The notes: a model not told the origin generated them from the letters alone. DNA of 30,869 bases from Pseudomonadota bacterium (GCA_023450535.1 JAEXGX010000324.1:1-30869), one strand, 5' to 3'; positions 7,984 through 19,094 are shown, counted from the stretch's first letter. Numbers and translations: made by a program.

Positions 7984-9258
7984 ATGAAAATTCTGCACAG
8001 CTCCGACTGGCATCTTGGCCGTACCCTTTTTGGCCGCAGACGCCATGATGAATTTGCCGCCTTTCTTGATTGGCTGACAAACGTACTCCACGCCCAGCGG
8101 CCCGATGCGCTGCTGGTTTCCGGTGATATATTTGACACCGGCACGCCCGGCGTACGCGCTCAGGAACTCTATTACCGTTTCCTCCGCCGCGCGGCGGATT
8201 CCCCCTGCCGCCATGTGGTAATCACGGCAGGCAATCACGATTCCCCCTCCTTTCTCGACGCGCCCCGCACCCTGCTCGATGCCCTGCGCGTTCACGTGGT
8301 CGGCTCGGCCTTGCCCCTTCCGTCCCTCGAAAATTCTGACGGGCCTTCCTTGCAAGATGAAGTCATCACCTTGCGCGACACTGCGGGGCGAGCCGAGCTT
8401 ATCGTCTGCGCCGTGCCCTTTCTGCGCGATGCGGATCTGCGCGTCTCCTCCCCCGGAGAAAGCCAGACGGATCGCGAGGCTCGCCTGCGCGAAGGTTTAC
8501 TGGCCCACTATGCCGCCGTCACGGAGGAAGCCCGTCTCCGCCGTGCCACCCTTGAACAGAAAGAAGGCACGCGAGTGCCTCTTGTGATGATGGGACACCT
8601 TTTCGCCGTGGGCGGAAAAACCGTGGACGGCGACGGCGTACGCGATCTCTATGTTGGCTCGCTGGCCGCCATGCCCGCCTCGGCTTTTGCTCCGGACGCG
8701 GCCTACGTCGCGCTGGGGCACCTGCACGTGCCTCAGGCCGTGGGCGGGCTGGAACACATCCGCTACAGCGGCTCCCCACTGCCTATGGGCTTTGGTGAAG
8801 CGACACAACAAAAAAGCGTCTGCCTCGCGGAACTGAACGCGGATGGCCCGGCCTGTGTCGAGCTTCTGCCCGTACCTCGTTTTCGCCGCCTGACAAGCCT
8901 GCGCGGTGAACGCGAAGCTATCCTCACCCGCCTGGACGAACTCGTTCACGAACAGGAGGAAGTATGGTTGGAAATCACTCCGGATTCTCCTTCTTCTGCT
9001 CTGCGCGACGAGCTGGAAGCCAGAGTGAAGGATACCCGGCTGGATATCCTGCGCATTCGAGATCGCGTTGTTTCAGACGCGGCCCTGTGCGCGGGAGAAA
9101 CGGAGGACATGCTGGAGGAACTGGAACCGCGCGAAGTATTCGAACGCCTGCTTGACTCCCGGCATACGGAGGAAGAAAAACGCCCCGCCTTGCGCCAAAC
9201 CTACGCGGAACTACTCCATGAGCTGGAAAACACCGATGCCGGGCCGGAGGCGGAATAA
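7984..9258 (+). CDS. sbcD: Exonuclease subunit SbcD (Mre11-like)
   Basis: The 424-residue protein is the nuclease subunit of the SbcCD complex, which opens DNA hairpins and removes protein-blocked ends in the cytoplasm using Mn2+. Metallophosphoesterase motifs are all present: SDWHLGR (Asp8, His10), GDIFD (47-51), GNHD (83-86), MMGHLF (about 200-205), and GHLH (His246, His248). The C-terminal capping domain follows. The leader between the ybaK stop and this ATG is pyrimidine-rich (CTCCCCCCTTTCCTCTC) and has no Shine-Dalgarno sequence, so translation may depend on coupling to the upstream gene. Its TAA overlaps the sbcC ATG by one base. Confidence 0.96.
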   Translation: MKILHSSDWHLGRTLFGRRRHDEFAAFLDWLTNVLHAQRPDALLVSGDIFDTGTPGVRAQELYYRFLRRAADSPCRHVVITAGNHDSPSFLDAPRTLLDALRVHVVGSALPLPSLENSDGPSLQDEVITLRDTAGRAELIVCAVPFLRDADLRVSSPGESQTDREARLREGLLAHYAAVTEEARLRRATLEQKEGTRVPLVMMGHLFAVGGKTVDGDGVRDLYVGSLAAMPASAFAPDAAYVALGHLHVPQAVGGLEHIRYSGSPLPMGFGEATQQKSVCLAELNADGPACVELLPVPRFRRLTSLRGEREAILTRLDELVHEQEEVWLEITPDSPSSALRDELEARVKDTRLDILRIRDRVVSDAALCAGETEDMLEELEPREVFERLLDSRHTEEEKRPALRQTYAELLHELENTDAGPEAE

Positions 9259-12200
9259 TGCGTATTACCCGTATCCATCTGAAAAATCTCAACTCATTGC
9301 TCGGAGAATGGTCCATTAACCTTGACCTCCCCGAATACGCGGACGAGGGCATCTTCGCCATCACCGGCCCTACCGGGGCGGGCAAAAGCACCATACTCGA
9401 CGCGGTGTGCCTGGCGCTGTACGGCCAGACTCCCCGCCTGGGCCGCCTGAGCGCAAGCGCCAACGACATTATGAGCAGACGCGCGGGAGAATGTTCCGCC
9501 GAAGTGGAATTTGAACTCGCTTCGGGCCGGTACCGCTGCACCTGGTATCAACACCGCGCAAGGCGCAGAGCGGGCGGAGCGCTCCAGCCCTATACCCACC
9601 AGATAGCCGATATCACCAAAGACCCGGAACACGGCGAAATTCTGGAAAGTGCCTCTTCCAAAACAGCAGGAAAGGTCACGGAGCTTACCGGTCTGGATTT
9701 TGACCGCTTTACCCGCTCCATGCTGCTGGCGCAAGGGCGCTTCGCCACCTTTCTCAATGCCTCCCCCTCCGAACGCTCCCCCATTCTGGAACAAATTACC
9801 GGAACCGATGTCTACACCCATATTTCCAAAAGAGCCCATGAGCGCCTGAGCAAAGAAAAGGCCCGGTGCGACGAACTGGCAGCCGAACTGACGGGCCTGC
9901 ACGTTCTTGCCCCGGAAGAGGAAGCCGAACTGCGCGCGCAACGCCGGACGGCCACAGATCAGGATGCCGCACTGGCCCGCGAAGAAGAAGAATTGCGCCG
10001 CGTGTTGCGCTGGCTGGAGCAGAAAGACGAATTACGCGCCCTGCTGGCCGCCGTCGGGCAAAAGGAACAGGAACACGCCGCACGGGAACAGGCCTTCATA
10101 CCCTCGCGCCAGCGCCTTGCCCGCGCACGCCTGGCTCTCGAACTGGCCGCTGACTACACGGAACTGACCTCGTTGCGAGAACAGAAATGTTCTGCGGAGA
10201 CAGCTCTGCAGGAACAGAGAGAACAGCAAAACAAACTGAGCGAATCCTTGCGCGATGCGCAGGCGCGGCTTGAATCCGCCCTCGCAAACGAAGCAGCGGC
10301 CCGAAGCGAGCGGGAGCGCGCCCTTCCGCTGCTGCGCGCCATCCGCGATATAGACGTTCGCCTGGCAGAAAAGAAAGAACATCTGACCCGTCTTGTTCAG
10401 GAGGCGGAACTGGCGCGCCGCCAGCGCGACGAGCACCTAAGGAACCGGGATGCCTGCCTCTCCTTCGGTAAAAAGCTGGCAGAAGAAAAGAACAGACTGG
10501 AACGCGAGCTCGCCGCCGGAAGCAAAGACGATGCGCTGGCTGAAGCCCTGCCCTTGTTGCGTGAACGCCTTGCCGCACTTGATGCGCGACAAAATGAATC
10601 CCTGGCTGCGGAAGAGGAACTGGCAAGCGCCCGAAACGCCCGGCAACGCGCGGACCAGGAAGCGGCCCGGCGAAAAGACGAAATGACCCGGCTGGCTCAG
10701 CAGGAAAGCGCGGCACGGCACGTTGCCGATCAGGCTGACGCGACACTAGCCGAACTGTTGAACGGCGCGTCGCCCGAAGCCGTACGCTCCGAACTCTCCA
10801 CCCTGCGTGCCCGCGCCCAGACCTTTGCAGCCCTGCGCGGCCATGCCGCGCGCCGCGACGCCGCTCTTCGGCTTCAGGCAGAAAAAGAGCAGGAACAGGA
10901 ACGGCTGGCCGCCACGCTAGTTACTATGGCGGAAACGCTCCGTATTCTGCGGGACAAAGAAAGGCTGTTGATCGGCGATGAAGCCGTTTGTCAGGAAAAA
11001 ATCAGCATGGCGGCCCGCGTCGCCAGTCTGGCCGAACAGCGCTCCGAGTTGCTGGATGGATCTCCCTGCCCGTTGTGCGGGGCCATTCATCACCCCTACG
11101 CCTCTGGCGTCCTGCCCCGTGAAGACGAGGCACGAAATAGCCTCAGGGCCATCCAGGCCGATCTGGCTCGCGTACGCGCCGAAGTGCTGGACAAGGAAAA
11201 ACTTTACAGCGCTGCCCTGCGCGATCAGGCCAATCTTGCCGCGCTGGTAGCGGACAATGCGAAGCGCGCTGCGGAAGAAGAAACCCTTCTTGCCGAACAT
11301 GCCGCCCGCGCAGGCTTGAGTGCCGACCTGTTCCGCACGGCGGACAACGGCGCAAAACAGGAACGTGCCCAGGCCGAGCTTGACTCCGCGCTTAACTGCG
11401 CGGAACAGCGAAACCGGGAACTGAACGCAACGGAAGAACGCAGCCGCGATCTGCGCAGGACGGCGCGGGAAGCCGGGGATGCTCTGGCCTCCGCGCGCCT
11501 TGACGCAGAGCGAAGCGAAGGAACAGCCGCTTTGGCCCGGGCGGCAGAAGACCGGGCCGAACAACACGCACAAGAACGATACATCGCGCGTGAAGCGGCG
11601 GAACGCGCCTGGCGCGACGCGCTGACGCCTTTCACCTTGCCGCCCGCTCTGCCTAATTCAATGGGCGCGGAGATTCTCCGTACCCTGGAAGCCCGCCGTG
11701 AACGCCGCGAACACCTGCGCGGCGAAGCGCGCGCCCTGGAACGGGAAGCGGAAAAACAGAGTGCTGCACGGGAAAAGCTGGAAGAACAGCTGCGCGCTGA
11801 CGAGCAAACCCTGCGCAACGTGTCCCAAAAACTGGCCGGAGCCGGAGAAGAACAGCGCACCTTGGAAACGCGCCGCCGTGAGGCATTACATGCGCTGGAC
11901 GACGACGTTTCAGGAGCCGATGAAGCCGAGGCGCGCAGGGAAAATGCTCTGCGCACAGCGGAAAATGCCGCCCGCCAAGCCCTCCGCACAAAAGAGGGAG
12001 CGGAGCGCGCGAAAGAGGCCGCCCAGGCCCGCCTGCGGGAATGGGAACAGCGTAGGAAGGAACTGAGCGCAACGTTGCTGGAACGCGAGGCTACCTTTGC
12101 CGTATTGTTGCACCGCAAAGGTTTTATTTCTGAAGACAGAACCGAATCCCCGCAAGAAGCCGAACGCATTTTTCTCGCCTCGCGCCTGGACGGAGAGGAG

Positions 12201-13109
12201 CGGGAACGCTTGCGCTGCGAAGAACAGGCCCTAGATGAGGAAAAAACCGGCCTTGCCTCACAACGGGAGGCGCTGACGGCACGCTATGCAGCGCTGGATA
12301 AAACTGTGCCCGCGCTGCTCGCCGCGCCGCGTTCGGCAACCGACGAAACAACGGAGAGCGCCGCGTATAACGAACAGCAAAAGAATTCTTTTACCTCCCG
12401 CCTGAACGATTTGCTCGCCGCCCGTACGACACTCCAACGCGAAATTGGCATGCTGGATCAACGCCTGGAAGCCGATGCCAGACTGGCCCGCGAATTAGGG
12501 GAAAAACGCCAGGCCCTGCACCGGCAGGAAGCAGAATGCCGCCGCTGGCAAGATCTGCACGAGCTCATAGGCTCTTACGATGGGGCGCGATTCCGTAATT
12601 TTGTCCAGGGGCTGACCTTTGACGCGGTCATTACTCTGGCGAACCGTCAACTGGCCCGTATGACAGATCGCTACACCCTGCTGCGCATGCCTGCAACGGA
12701 CGGCGAGGGGGCAAGCCTGGAACTGGCGGTTAAAGACCACTGGCAGGCAGGAGAAATCCGCACAACCAAAAATCTTTCCGGCGGAGAAAGCTTTCTGGTC
12801 AGTCTGGCCCTCGCCCTCGGTCTTTCCCGCCTCGCCAGCCGGAAAATCCGTGTAGATTCCCTGTTTCTGGATGAAGGCTTCGGCACACTGGACGCCGAAG
12901 CTCTGGACGTGGCGCTGGATACTCTGGGTTCTTTGCGGCAGGATGGCAAGATCATCGGCGTCATTTCCCATGTCGCCGCCCTGCGTGACCGTATCGGCAC
13001 CCGCATCGAACTCACGCGGGGAACAGGTGGCGTCAGTACATTACATGGCCCCGGCTGCGAGCAAATCAAGATATGTCTCAATCCACAGTCGGCCCCATCT
13101 GCCGGCTGA
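9258..13109 (+). CDS. sbcC: Exonuclease subunit SbcC (Rad50-like SMC ATPase)
   Basis: The 1283-residue ATPase partners SbcD. The N-terminal lobe has Walker A (GPTGAGKST, about residues 35-43). Two very long coiled coils, rich in Glu, Ala, Arg and Gln, flank a zinc hook with Cys604 and Cys607 (SPCPLCGAIHHP) that dimerises the arms. The C-terminal lobe has the ABC signature (LSGGESFLVSLALALG), Walker B (DSLFLDEGFGTLD) and the switch histidine (VISHV). The start is coupled to sbcD through TAATG. The length is somewhat above the E. coli protein (about 1050), with the extra length in the coiled coil. Together the pair processes palindromic DNA, which is relevant because this window carries several palindromes. 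Confidence 0.96.
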   Translation: MRITRIHLKNLNSLLGEWSINLDLPEYADEGIFAITGPTGAGKSTILDAVCLALYGQTPRLGRLSASANDIMSRRAGECSAEVEFELASGRYRCTWYQHRARRRAGGALQPYTHQIADITKDPEHGEILESASSKTAGKVTELTGLDFDRFTRSMLLAQGRFATFLNASPSERSPILEQITGTDVYTHISKRAHERLSKEKARCDELAAELTGLHVLAPEEEAELRAQRRTATDQDAALAREEEELRRVLRWLEQKDELRALLAAVGQKEQEHAAREQAFIPSRQRLARARLALELAADYTELTSLREQKCSAETALQEQREQQNKLSESLRDAQARLESALANEAAARSERERALPLLRAIRDIDVRLAEKKEHLTRLVQEAELARRQRDEHLRNRDACLSFGKKLAEEKNRLERELAAGSKDDALAEALPLLRERLAALDARQNESLAAEEELASARNARQRADQEAARRKDEMTRLAQQESAARHVADQADATLAELLNGASPEAVRSELSTLRARAQTFAALRGHAARRDAALRLQAEKEQEQERLAATLVTMAETLRILRDKERLLIGDEAVCQEKISMAARVASLAEQRSELLDGSPCPLCGAIHHPYASGVLPREDEARNSLRAIQADLARVRAEVLDKEKLYSAALRDQANLAALVADNAKRAAEEETLLAEHAARAGLSADLFRTADNGAKQERAQAELDSALNCAEQRNRELNATEERSRDLRRTAREAGDALASARLDAERSEGTAALARAAEDRAEQHAQERYIAREAAERAWRDALTPFTLPPALPNSMGAEILRTLEARRERREHLRGEARALEREAEKQSAAREKLEEQLRADEQTLRNVSQKLAGAGEEQRTLETRRREALHALDDDVSGADEAEARRENALRTAENAARQALRTKEGAERAKEAAQARLREWEQRRKELSATLLEREATFAVLLHRKGFISEDRTESPQEAERIFLASRLDGEERERLRCEEQALDEEKTGLASQREALTARYAALDKTVPALLAAPRSATDETTESAAYNEQQKNSFTSRLNDLLAARTTLQREIGMLDQRLEADARLARELGEKRQALHRQEAECRRWQDLHELIGSYDGARFRNFVQGLTFDAVITLANRQLARMTDRYTLLRMPATDGEGASLELAVKDHWQAGEIRTTKNLSGGESFLVSLALALGLSRLASRKIRVDSLFLDEGFGTLDAEALDVALDTLGSLRQDGKIIGVISHVAALRDRIGTRIELTRGTGGVSTLHGPGCEQIKICLNPQSAPSAG

Positions 13110-13140
13110 CTCCACATCCGGCGGCAGGGGCCGCGCGGAT

Positions 13141-13166
13141 GCTCCTCCCTGAGGGGGAGCTAAAAA
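13141..13166 (+). terminator. Terminator-like hairpin after sbcC
   Basis: GCTCCTCCC and GGGGGAGC pair (one G-U pair) across the loop TGA. The following sequence is TAAAAAGG rather than a T tract, so the hairpin is convincing but intrinsic termination on this strand is not. Confidence 0.45.
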
Positions 13167-13246
13167 GGGATTTCAGTGGCTTTACCGTTTTGTCAAGTAC
13201 GCTTTTCCCCTGAAGGAGGAGGTTTCAAAACATAGAGGAATTTTTG

Positions 13247-13411
13247 ATGAACGCCTCCCCGAACGCAGAGACAGCTTCCGCTCATATTTCCTCCGTTTTC
13301 TGGAGCTTTGGCCTGTTCATCATTCTACATATGAAGAAAATCTATATGTTTTATTTATGTTCAAAAAAAATTTCTATACCCTTCATTATTCCATTATATT
13401 GTGAATATTGA
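13247..13411 (+). pseudogene. Probable truncated 5' remnant of a membrane-protein gene
   Basis: A 54-codon frame starts at ATG 13247 with AGAGGA seven bases upstream. The first 26 codons read like the start of a normal GC-rich gene encoding a membrane protein (SSVFWSFGLFII looks like the beginning of a first transmembrane helix). At about 13325 the DNA becomes AT-rich and the residues turn low-complexity (Lys, Ile, Tyr, Phe) until the TGA. The simplest reading is a gene cut off by a deletion or insertion. A genuine small membrane peptide is the alternative. Confidence 0.35.
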
Positions 13412-13582
13412 TATCCAAATACGTCATACTTGCACATTAATGAATGCATTTTTCACTGTATTACATCTCCATAACTTATTAATTATATAAATATAAAAAG
13501 AAAAATATTCATCATATTGACGACAATTACCCTTATCTTCCCCAAAAAAACAGAATAATTGTGCCGTTCATCTTTTCTCATA

Positions 13583-13609
13583 TTGATCTTATTTGTTTTA
13601 TAATATAAT
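13583..13609 (+). promoter_or_regulatory. Candidate promoter for the EAL gene
   Basis: TTGATC at 13583-13588 is followed by TATAAT at 13604-13609, in AT-rich DNA 27 bases before the first start codon. The 15-base spacer is short, so the -35 assignment is uncertain; the -10 match is perfect. Confidence 0.45.
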
Positions 13610-13635
13610 CCATAAAGGCAGGGATATCGCCCGAA

Positions 13636-15989
<2,354 letters not shown>

Positions 15990-15993
<4 letters not shown>

Positions 15994-16603
15994 AAAAGCT
16001 GGGAACTCTTTTCCTCTCCGCCGCTCTGCTCGTTATGGCACCGGGATGTTCTTCCGACCCGAAGGAAACAAAAATATGAGGGGGCCATACAACCCGTCAA
16101 GGCTCTGGGCGATGCAGTCAACATAATTCTGGACGCTCCCGTTCCCGGTTGATCCCCGGACGAAGCCCAAGCTATAGTCAAGGCCGCTGTGGCAGCCAAC
16201 GGAAACAAGGTGGACGCCATCCTGGCCCCCAACGACAAGCTGGCCGAGGCATGTGTCAAAGCTTTGTCCGAACTGGGGTAACACGCCTGTGGCTATCACG
16301 GGCATGGACGCCGAGCTGAACGCCGCCAAGCGCATTGTGCAGGATACCCAGAGCATGACCGTATACATGGATCTGAAGGAAATGTCCCACGCCGCCGTGG
16401 ACGAGGCTTGCCTTCTCGCAAAAGGCGAAATCCCCCATGCCAATGCGGAATTTGACAACCGGAGCGGGGATCGCGGCGTGAACGCAAAACTGATTACCGG
16501 GCAGATCGTCACCCCCAGGAATCTGGACAAGTTCCTTATTGAAAACGGTTATTTCACCCGGGAACAGGTCTACGGCGACGAGAGAGGATCACGCTTGAAA
16601 TAG
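15990..16603 (+). pseudogene. Remnant of a XylF-like sugar-binding lipoprotein
   Basis: ATG 15990 overlaps the EAL stop (ATGA) and starts an intact lipoprotein signal (MKKLGTLFLSAALLVMAPGC, lipobox Cys20). The frame ends at TGA 16077 after CSSDPKETKI. A second frame then gives VNIILDAPVPG, a TGA at 16150 where XylF-type proteins have Trp, and SPDEAQAIVKAAVAANGNKV. TAA at 16279 ends that frame, and a one-base shift in GGGG (16275-16278) leads into NTPVAITGMDAELNAAKRI and the rest of the C-terminal lobe up to TAG at 16601. The C-terminal half matches periplasmic D-xylose-type binding proteins; most of the N-terminal lobe is missing. The damage comprises a large internal deletion, one nonsense codon and at least two frameshifts. 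No ABC transporter genes are adjacent. Confidence 0.85.
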
Positions 16604-16809
16604 TCTGTCCAGCCGGGATATCGCCGGCATTCAGCTCCGGCATTCGAGCAATTTCAGAACAAAATCCATCTGACACACTATTTTATTTAAAAATTTATAA
16701 ATCACATACATAAGTGGTAATCTTTGTATGACGATAGCCGATACACGATAGGCGTATTCTTTTCACCTACGCTGATACGGGATGAGAATGAGGAAAGTGA
16801 GGGATTTTT

Positions 16810-17655
16810 ATGAATATAACAGAAGGGCTATTGGGGCAGGTGCGGGAAAAAACACCGTTAGTGCACTTCATCACCAACCTGGTGACCATGAACGACTGCG
16901 CCAACATCACACTGGCCTGCGGGGGCTCCCCCATCATGACTGATGAGATCGCGGAGGTGGATGAAATTACCTCTCTGTGCTCCGCTCTGGTGCTCAATAT
17001 CGGCACGGTCAACGAGCGGACCCTTGCTGCCATGCTGCAGGCCGGGCGGCATGCCAATAATCTGGGGATTCCAGTGGTACTGGACCCAGTGGGGGCGGGA
17101 GCCTCGAAATTCCGCAACAACGCTGTTAATCTGCTTCTGAAAGAAGTCAATTTTACCGCTATCAAGGGCAATATCTCGGAGATCAAGTTCCTGTCCTACG
17201 GCATTACCTCTACTCAAGGGGTAGACGCCGCAGCGGAGGATCTGGTGAAAGAGGAAAACCTGCTCGACTCCCTGCGTTTTGCCCAAAAACTCTCTATCAT
17301 GACGGGATCGGTCATTGCCATTACCGGTCCCATTGACATTGTGGCCGACAACCATAGCGGCTACATCATTCGCAACGGAAGCCCCATGATGCCATTGGTC
17401 ACGGGCACGGGCTGCATGTCCGCCGCAGTGGCAGGCTGCTTTTTGGGAGCCGGGGCCGCCGCACCTCTGGTTGACCCCCTGGCCTCAATGGTTGCATCCA
17501 TTGCTTGTATAGGCATCTGCGGTGAACTCGCTCAAGAGCAAATCCTACGGCAGGAGCTGGGAACCGCCGCTCTGCGCGGCCTTATCATCGATATGATGAG
17601 CAGGCTGACCGACCCCTTGGTGGCCGAACGCATCAAGTTGCAACAGGCATTGTAG
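16810..17655 (+). CDS. thiM: Hydroxyethylthiazole kinase ThiM
   Basis: The 281-residue cytoplasmic kinase phosphorylates 4-methyl-5-(2-hydroxyethyl)thiazole with ATP in thiamine salvage. Family signatures are clear: VHFITNLVTMNDCANITLACGGSPIM at the N-terminus, VVLDPVGAGASKFR, AIKGNISEI, and the ATP/anion-hole glycine loop LVTGTGCMSAAVAG, whose Cys matches the family's catalytic Cys. Length is close to the usual 260-280. GAGGG seven bases before the ATG sets the start. No thiE or thiD lies nearby and no TPP riboswitch was found in the 200-base leader, so it is an isolated gene. It is flanked by a pseudogene upstream and a frameshifted cyclase gene downstream, suggesting an acquired or remodelled locus. 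Confidence 0.93.
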   Translation: MNITEGLLGQVREKTPLVHFITNLVTMNDCANITLACGGSPIMTDEIAEVDEITSLCSALVLNIGTVNERTLAAMLQAGRHANNLGIPVVLDPVGAGASKFRNNAVNLLLKEVNFTAIKGNISEIKFLSYGITSTQGVDAAAEDLVKEENLLDSLRFAQKLSIMTGSVIAITGPIDIVADNHSGYIIRNGSPMMPLVTGTGCMSAAVAGCFLGAGAAAPLVDPLASMVASIACIGICGELAQEQILRQELGTAALRGLIIDMMSRLTDPLVAERIKLQQAL

Positions 17656-17735
17656 AAGGGGAAACATGTGTCCATGCAATGGAATGAAGCACAAGCCCTC
17701 TCCCGGTCGCACCACTCCTTCGACGAACCCTCGCT

Positions 17736-18727
17736 GTGACTCGGCGTGCCCTTCCCGCCGACCGGATCGGCCCCATGAAGACCTCTGATTCTCTGACCCG
17801 GGCCAATGCCCGGCTGGATTTCCTGGTCAACCATGTAGTGGAAAACTTTATCGAAGTGGACGTGCACACGGGCAACTGTTGCATGCTCCACGGCAACAAC
17901 GGCATGGAGCATTTCTCCACGCTGAAGGAACAGGTCGCCTGGTGGGCGGAGCACCTCATCGTTCCAGAGGAGCAGGCTGCATATCTGGCCGAATTTGATC
18001 TGAATCACCTGGTGAGCGTCCTGCGTGCCAATAGCGGATATTCATACAGCACCTGCACCACAAAACAGTCCCGAGCGATCTCGATCTCCTGCCACTTATG
18101 CCGGCCGCCCCATGACAGCCGGACGGAATATATCTACGCCTATTGCATGGACGTGTCCCAGTACAAAGAGCAGGAACAACGCAACAAACAACTGGTGGAC
18201 AGCAGCCAACAATTGCTCACCCTCAGCCAGACCGAATCCCTTACCGGCCTTTACAACAAGACTGCGGCAGAAAAATTCATTGAAGAGCATGTAGCTAAGC
18301 AGGATCAGCCGGGTACCCTGCTTCTCTTCGATATCGATCATTTTAAAGCGTTTAACGACAACTACGGGCATCAACTTGGGGATTTCGTTCTGAAATTCCT
18401 GAGCAAGAGCATGCAGGCAATCTTCCGTTCCAATGATATACTCTGCCGATGGGGCGGAGACGAGTTTATGGTGTTTATGCGGGACGTGAGCAAACCATCC
18501 GATGTGGAAAGCCGTGTGCAGCGCCTGCGGGCGCGGATGCGACTGTGCGAGTGTAATACCCCCCTCTGCGCGTGGCCATCAGCATTGGCGGCGCGATAGC
18601 CCGCAGAGGCGACGGACTCAAATACCTCTTCGCACAATGCGACCAAATGCTCTACCTGGTCAAAGAGCAGGGGCGCGACGGTTTCCTCCCCTTTCAGGAG
18701 GAAAATCACCTCGGTAGTTCTGCTTAA
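17736..18727 (+). pseudogene. PAS-GGDEF diguanylate cyclase, frameshifted at a C6 run
   Basis: A PAS-like N-terminal region (about residues 15-150 from the GTG at 17736) is followed by a short coiled linker and a GGDEF domain with LLFDIDHFKAFNDNYGH and an intact RWGGDEF, so the ancestral protein made c-di-GMP in the cytoplasm. After RLRARMRLCECNTP the frame slips at six C (18559-18564) and stops at TAG 18597. Restoring one base gives LRVAISIGGAIARRGDGL and then CDQMLYLVKEQGRDGF, the normal C-terminal end, stopping at TAA 18725. The 5' end is uncertain: ATG 17775 has a weak binding site. The strong AAGGGG after thiM instead leads to ATG 17666 or 17674, in other frames, which end within about 120 bases, so a second frameshift upstream is possible. 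A phase-variable C run or a sequencing error are alternatives to decay. Confidence 0.8.
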
Positions 18728-18729
18728 CA

Positions 18730-18759
18730 GCAAGGCATTTCAGCGCTGAAATGCCTTGC
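18730..18759. repeat. 30-nt perfect palindrome (head of repeat copy B)
   Basis: The left arm GCAAGGCATTTCAGC is followed immediately by its exact complement. No T tract follows on the plus strand, so it is not a standard terminator, though it sits three bases after the stop of the frameshifted cyclase gene. The inner GCATTTCA/TGAAATGC is shared with the palindrome at 29688-29713. Confidence 0.9.
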
Positions 18760-18950
18760 GGAGGCCAGCACAGCGAAACTTCGCCGCAAAGCCCACCTTC
18801 ACTTGTGCCGCAGCCCCCGACCGGAGGACCGCAGGCCCATGCCCGCAGCTCGTAGAGAAAAGCATGGAAACCGAGCACGTTCCGGCTTCAGGCGTGAAAT
18901 CTGCGGCCAGAACACTGGATCCTGGCCGACAGATCTTTTCAATCGTAAAA
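18730..18950 (+). repeat. Dispersed intergenic repeat, copy B
   Basis: The order of blocks matches the other copies: palindrome, CGGAG, GCGAAACTTCGCC (18773-18785), CGCAAAGCCC (18785-18794, also in copy C), TTCCGGCTTCAGGCGTGAAA (18880-18899, nearly identical to copy A), GGCCAGAACACTGGATCCTG, and CAGATCTTTTCAATCG. Confidence 0.65.
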
Positions 18951-19065
18951 TTTCCCAAAAGATCGATTTTCCGTTTTCCCATTACAACAAGCTTCCCGGG
19001 CAAACACAAATATTTTATTTTCCTGCCTTGATTTATGACCTTGCGTAATTTTTCTCACAAAAAGC

Positions 19066-19081
19066 AGGCATATTTCTTGTA
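19066..19081 (+). promoter_or_regulatory. Weak sigma-54-like promoter candidate
   Basis: AGGCATATTTCTTGTA resembles the -24/-12 consensus (TGGCAC-N5-TTGCA): GGCA and TTG are in the right register, but the invariant GC at -12 is GT. It lies about 240 bases before the first lactate gene. Its relevance is raised only by the sigma-54 activator gene at the right edge of the window. Confidence 0.25.
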
Positions 19082-19093
19082 TGCCATACCAAG
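19076..19093. promoter_or_regulatory. Operator-like palindrome upstream of the lactate operon
   Basis: CTTGTATGCCATACCAAG contains GTATG-C-CATAC and near-symmetric flanks. The form TTGT...ACCAA is similar to sites bound by GntR/FadR-family regulators, several of which control lactate genes in other bacteria. No such regulator is encoded in the window. It overlaps the weak sigma-54-like site. Confidence 0.35.
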
Positions 19094-19094
19094 T

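Larger units (their letters stand above)
13110..13635. other. AT-rich spacer after sbcC
   Basis: After a terminator-like hairpin the composition stays GC-rich up to about 13325, then turns abruptly AT-rich up to the next gene. The spacer contains a short ORF (13247-13411) and a candidate promoter (13583-13609), described separately. No other gene was seen. Confidence 0.7.

Noticed and set aside
11225..12169. Minus-strand open frame inside sbcC
   Set aside because: Ser/Arg/Ala-rich antisense of the coiled coil; no start signal or recognisable domain.
16077..16152. TGA codons in the XylF-like gene read as selenocysteine or tryptophan
   Set aside because: The same region has frame changes and a large deletion, so decay explains the stops better than recoding.
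16740..16809. TPP riboswitch before thiM
   Set aside because: A stretch CTGATACGGG...GAGGGA faintly recalls the 3' part of the aptamer, but spacing is wrong and the CTGAGA part of the 5' half is absent.
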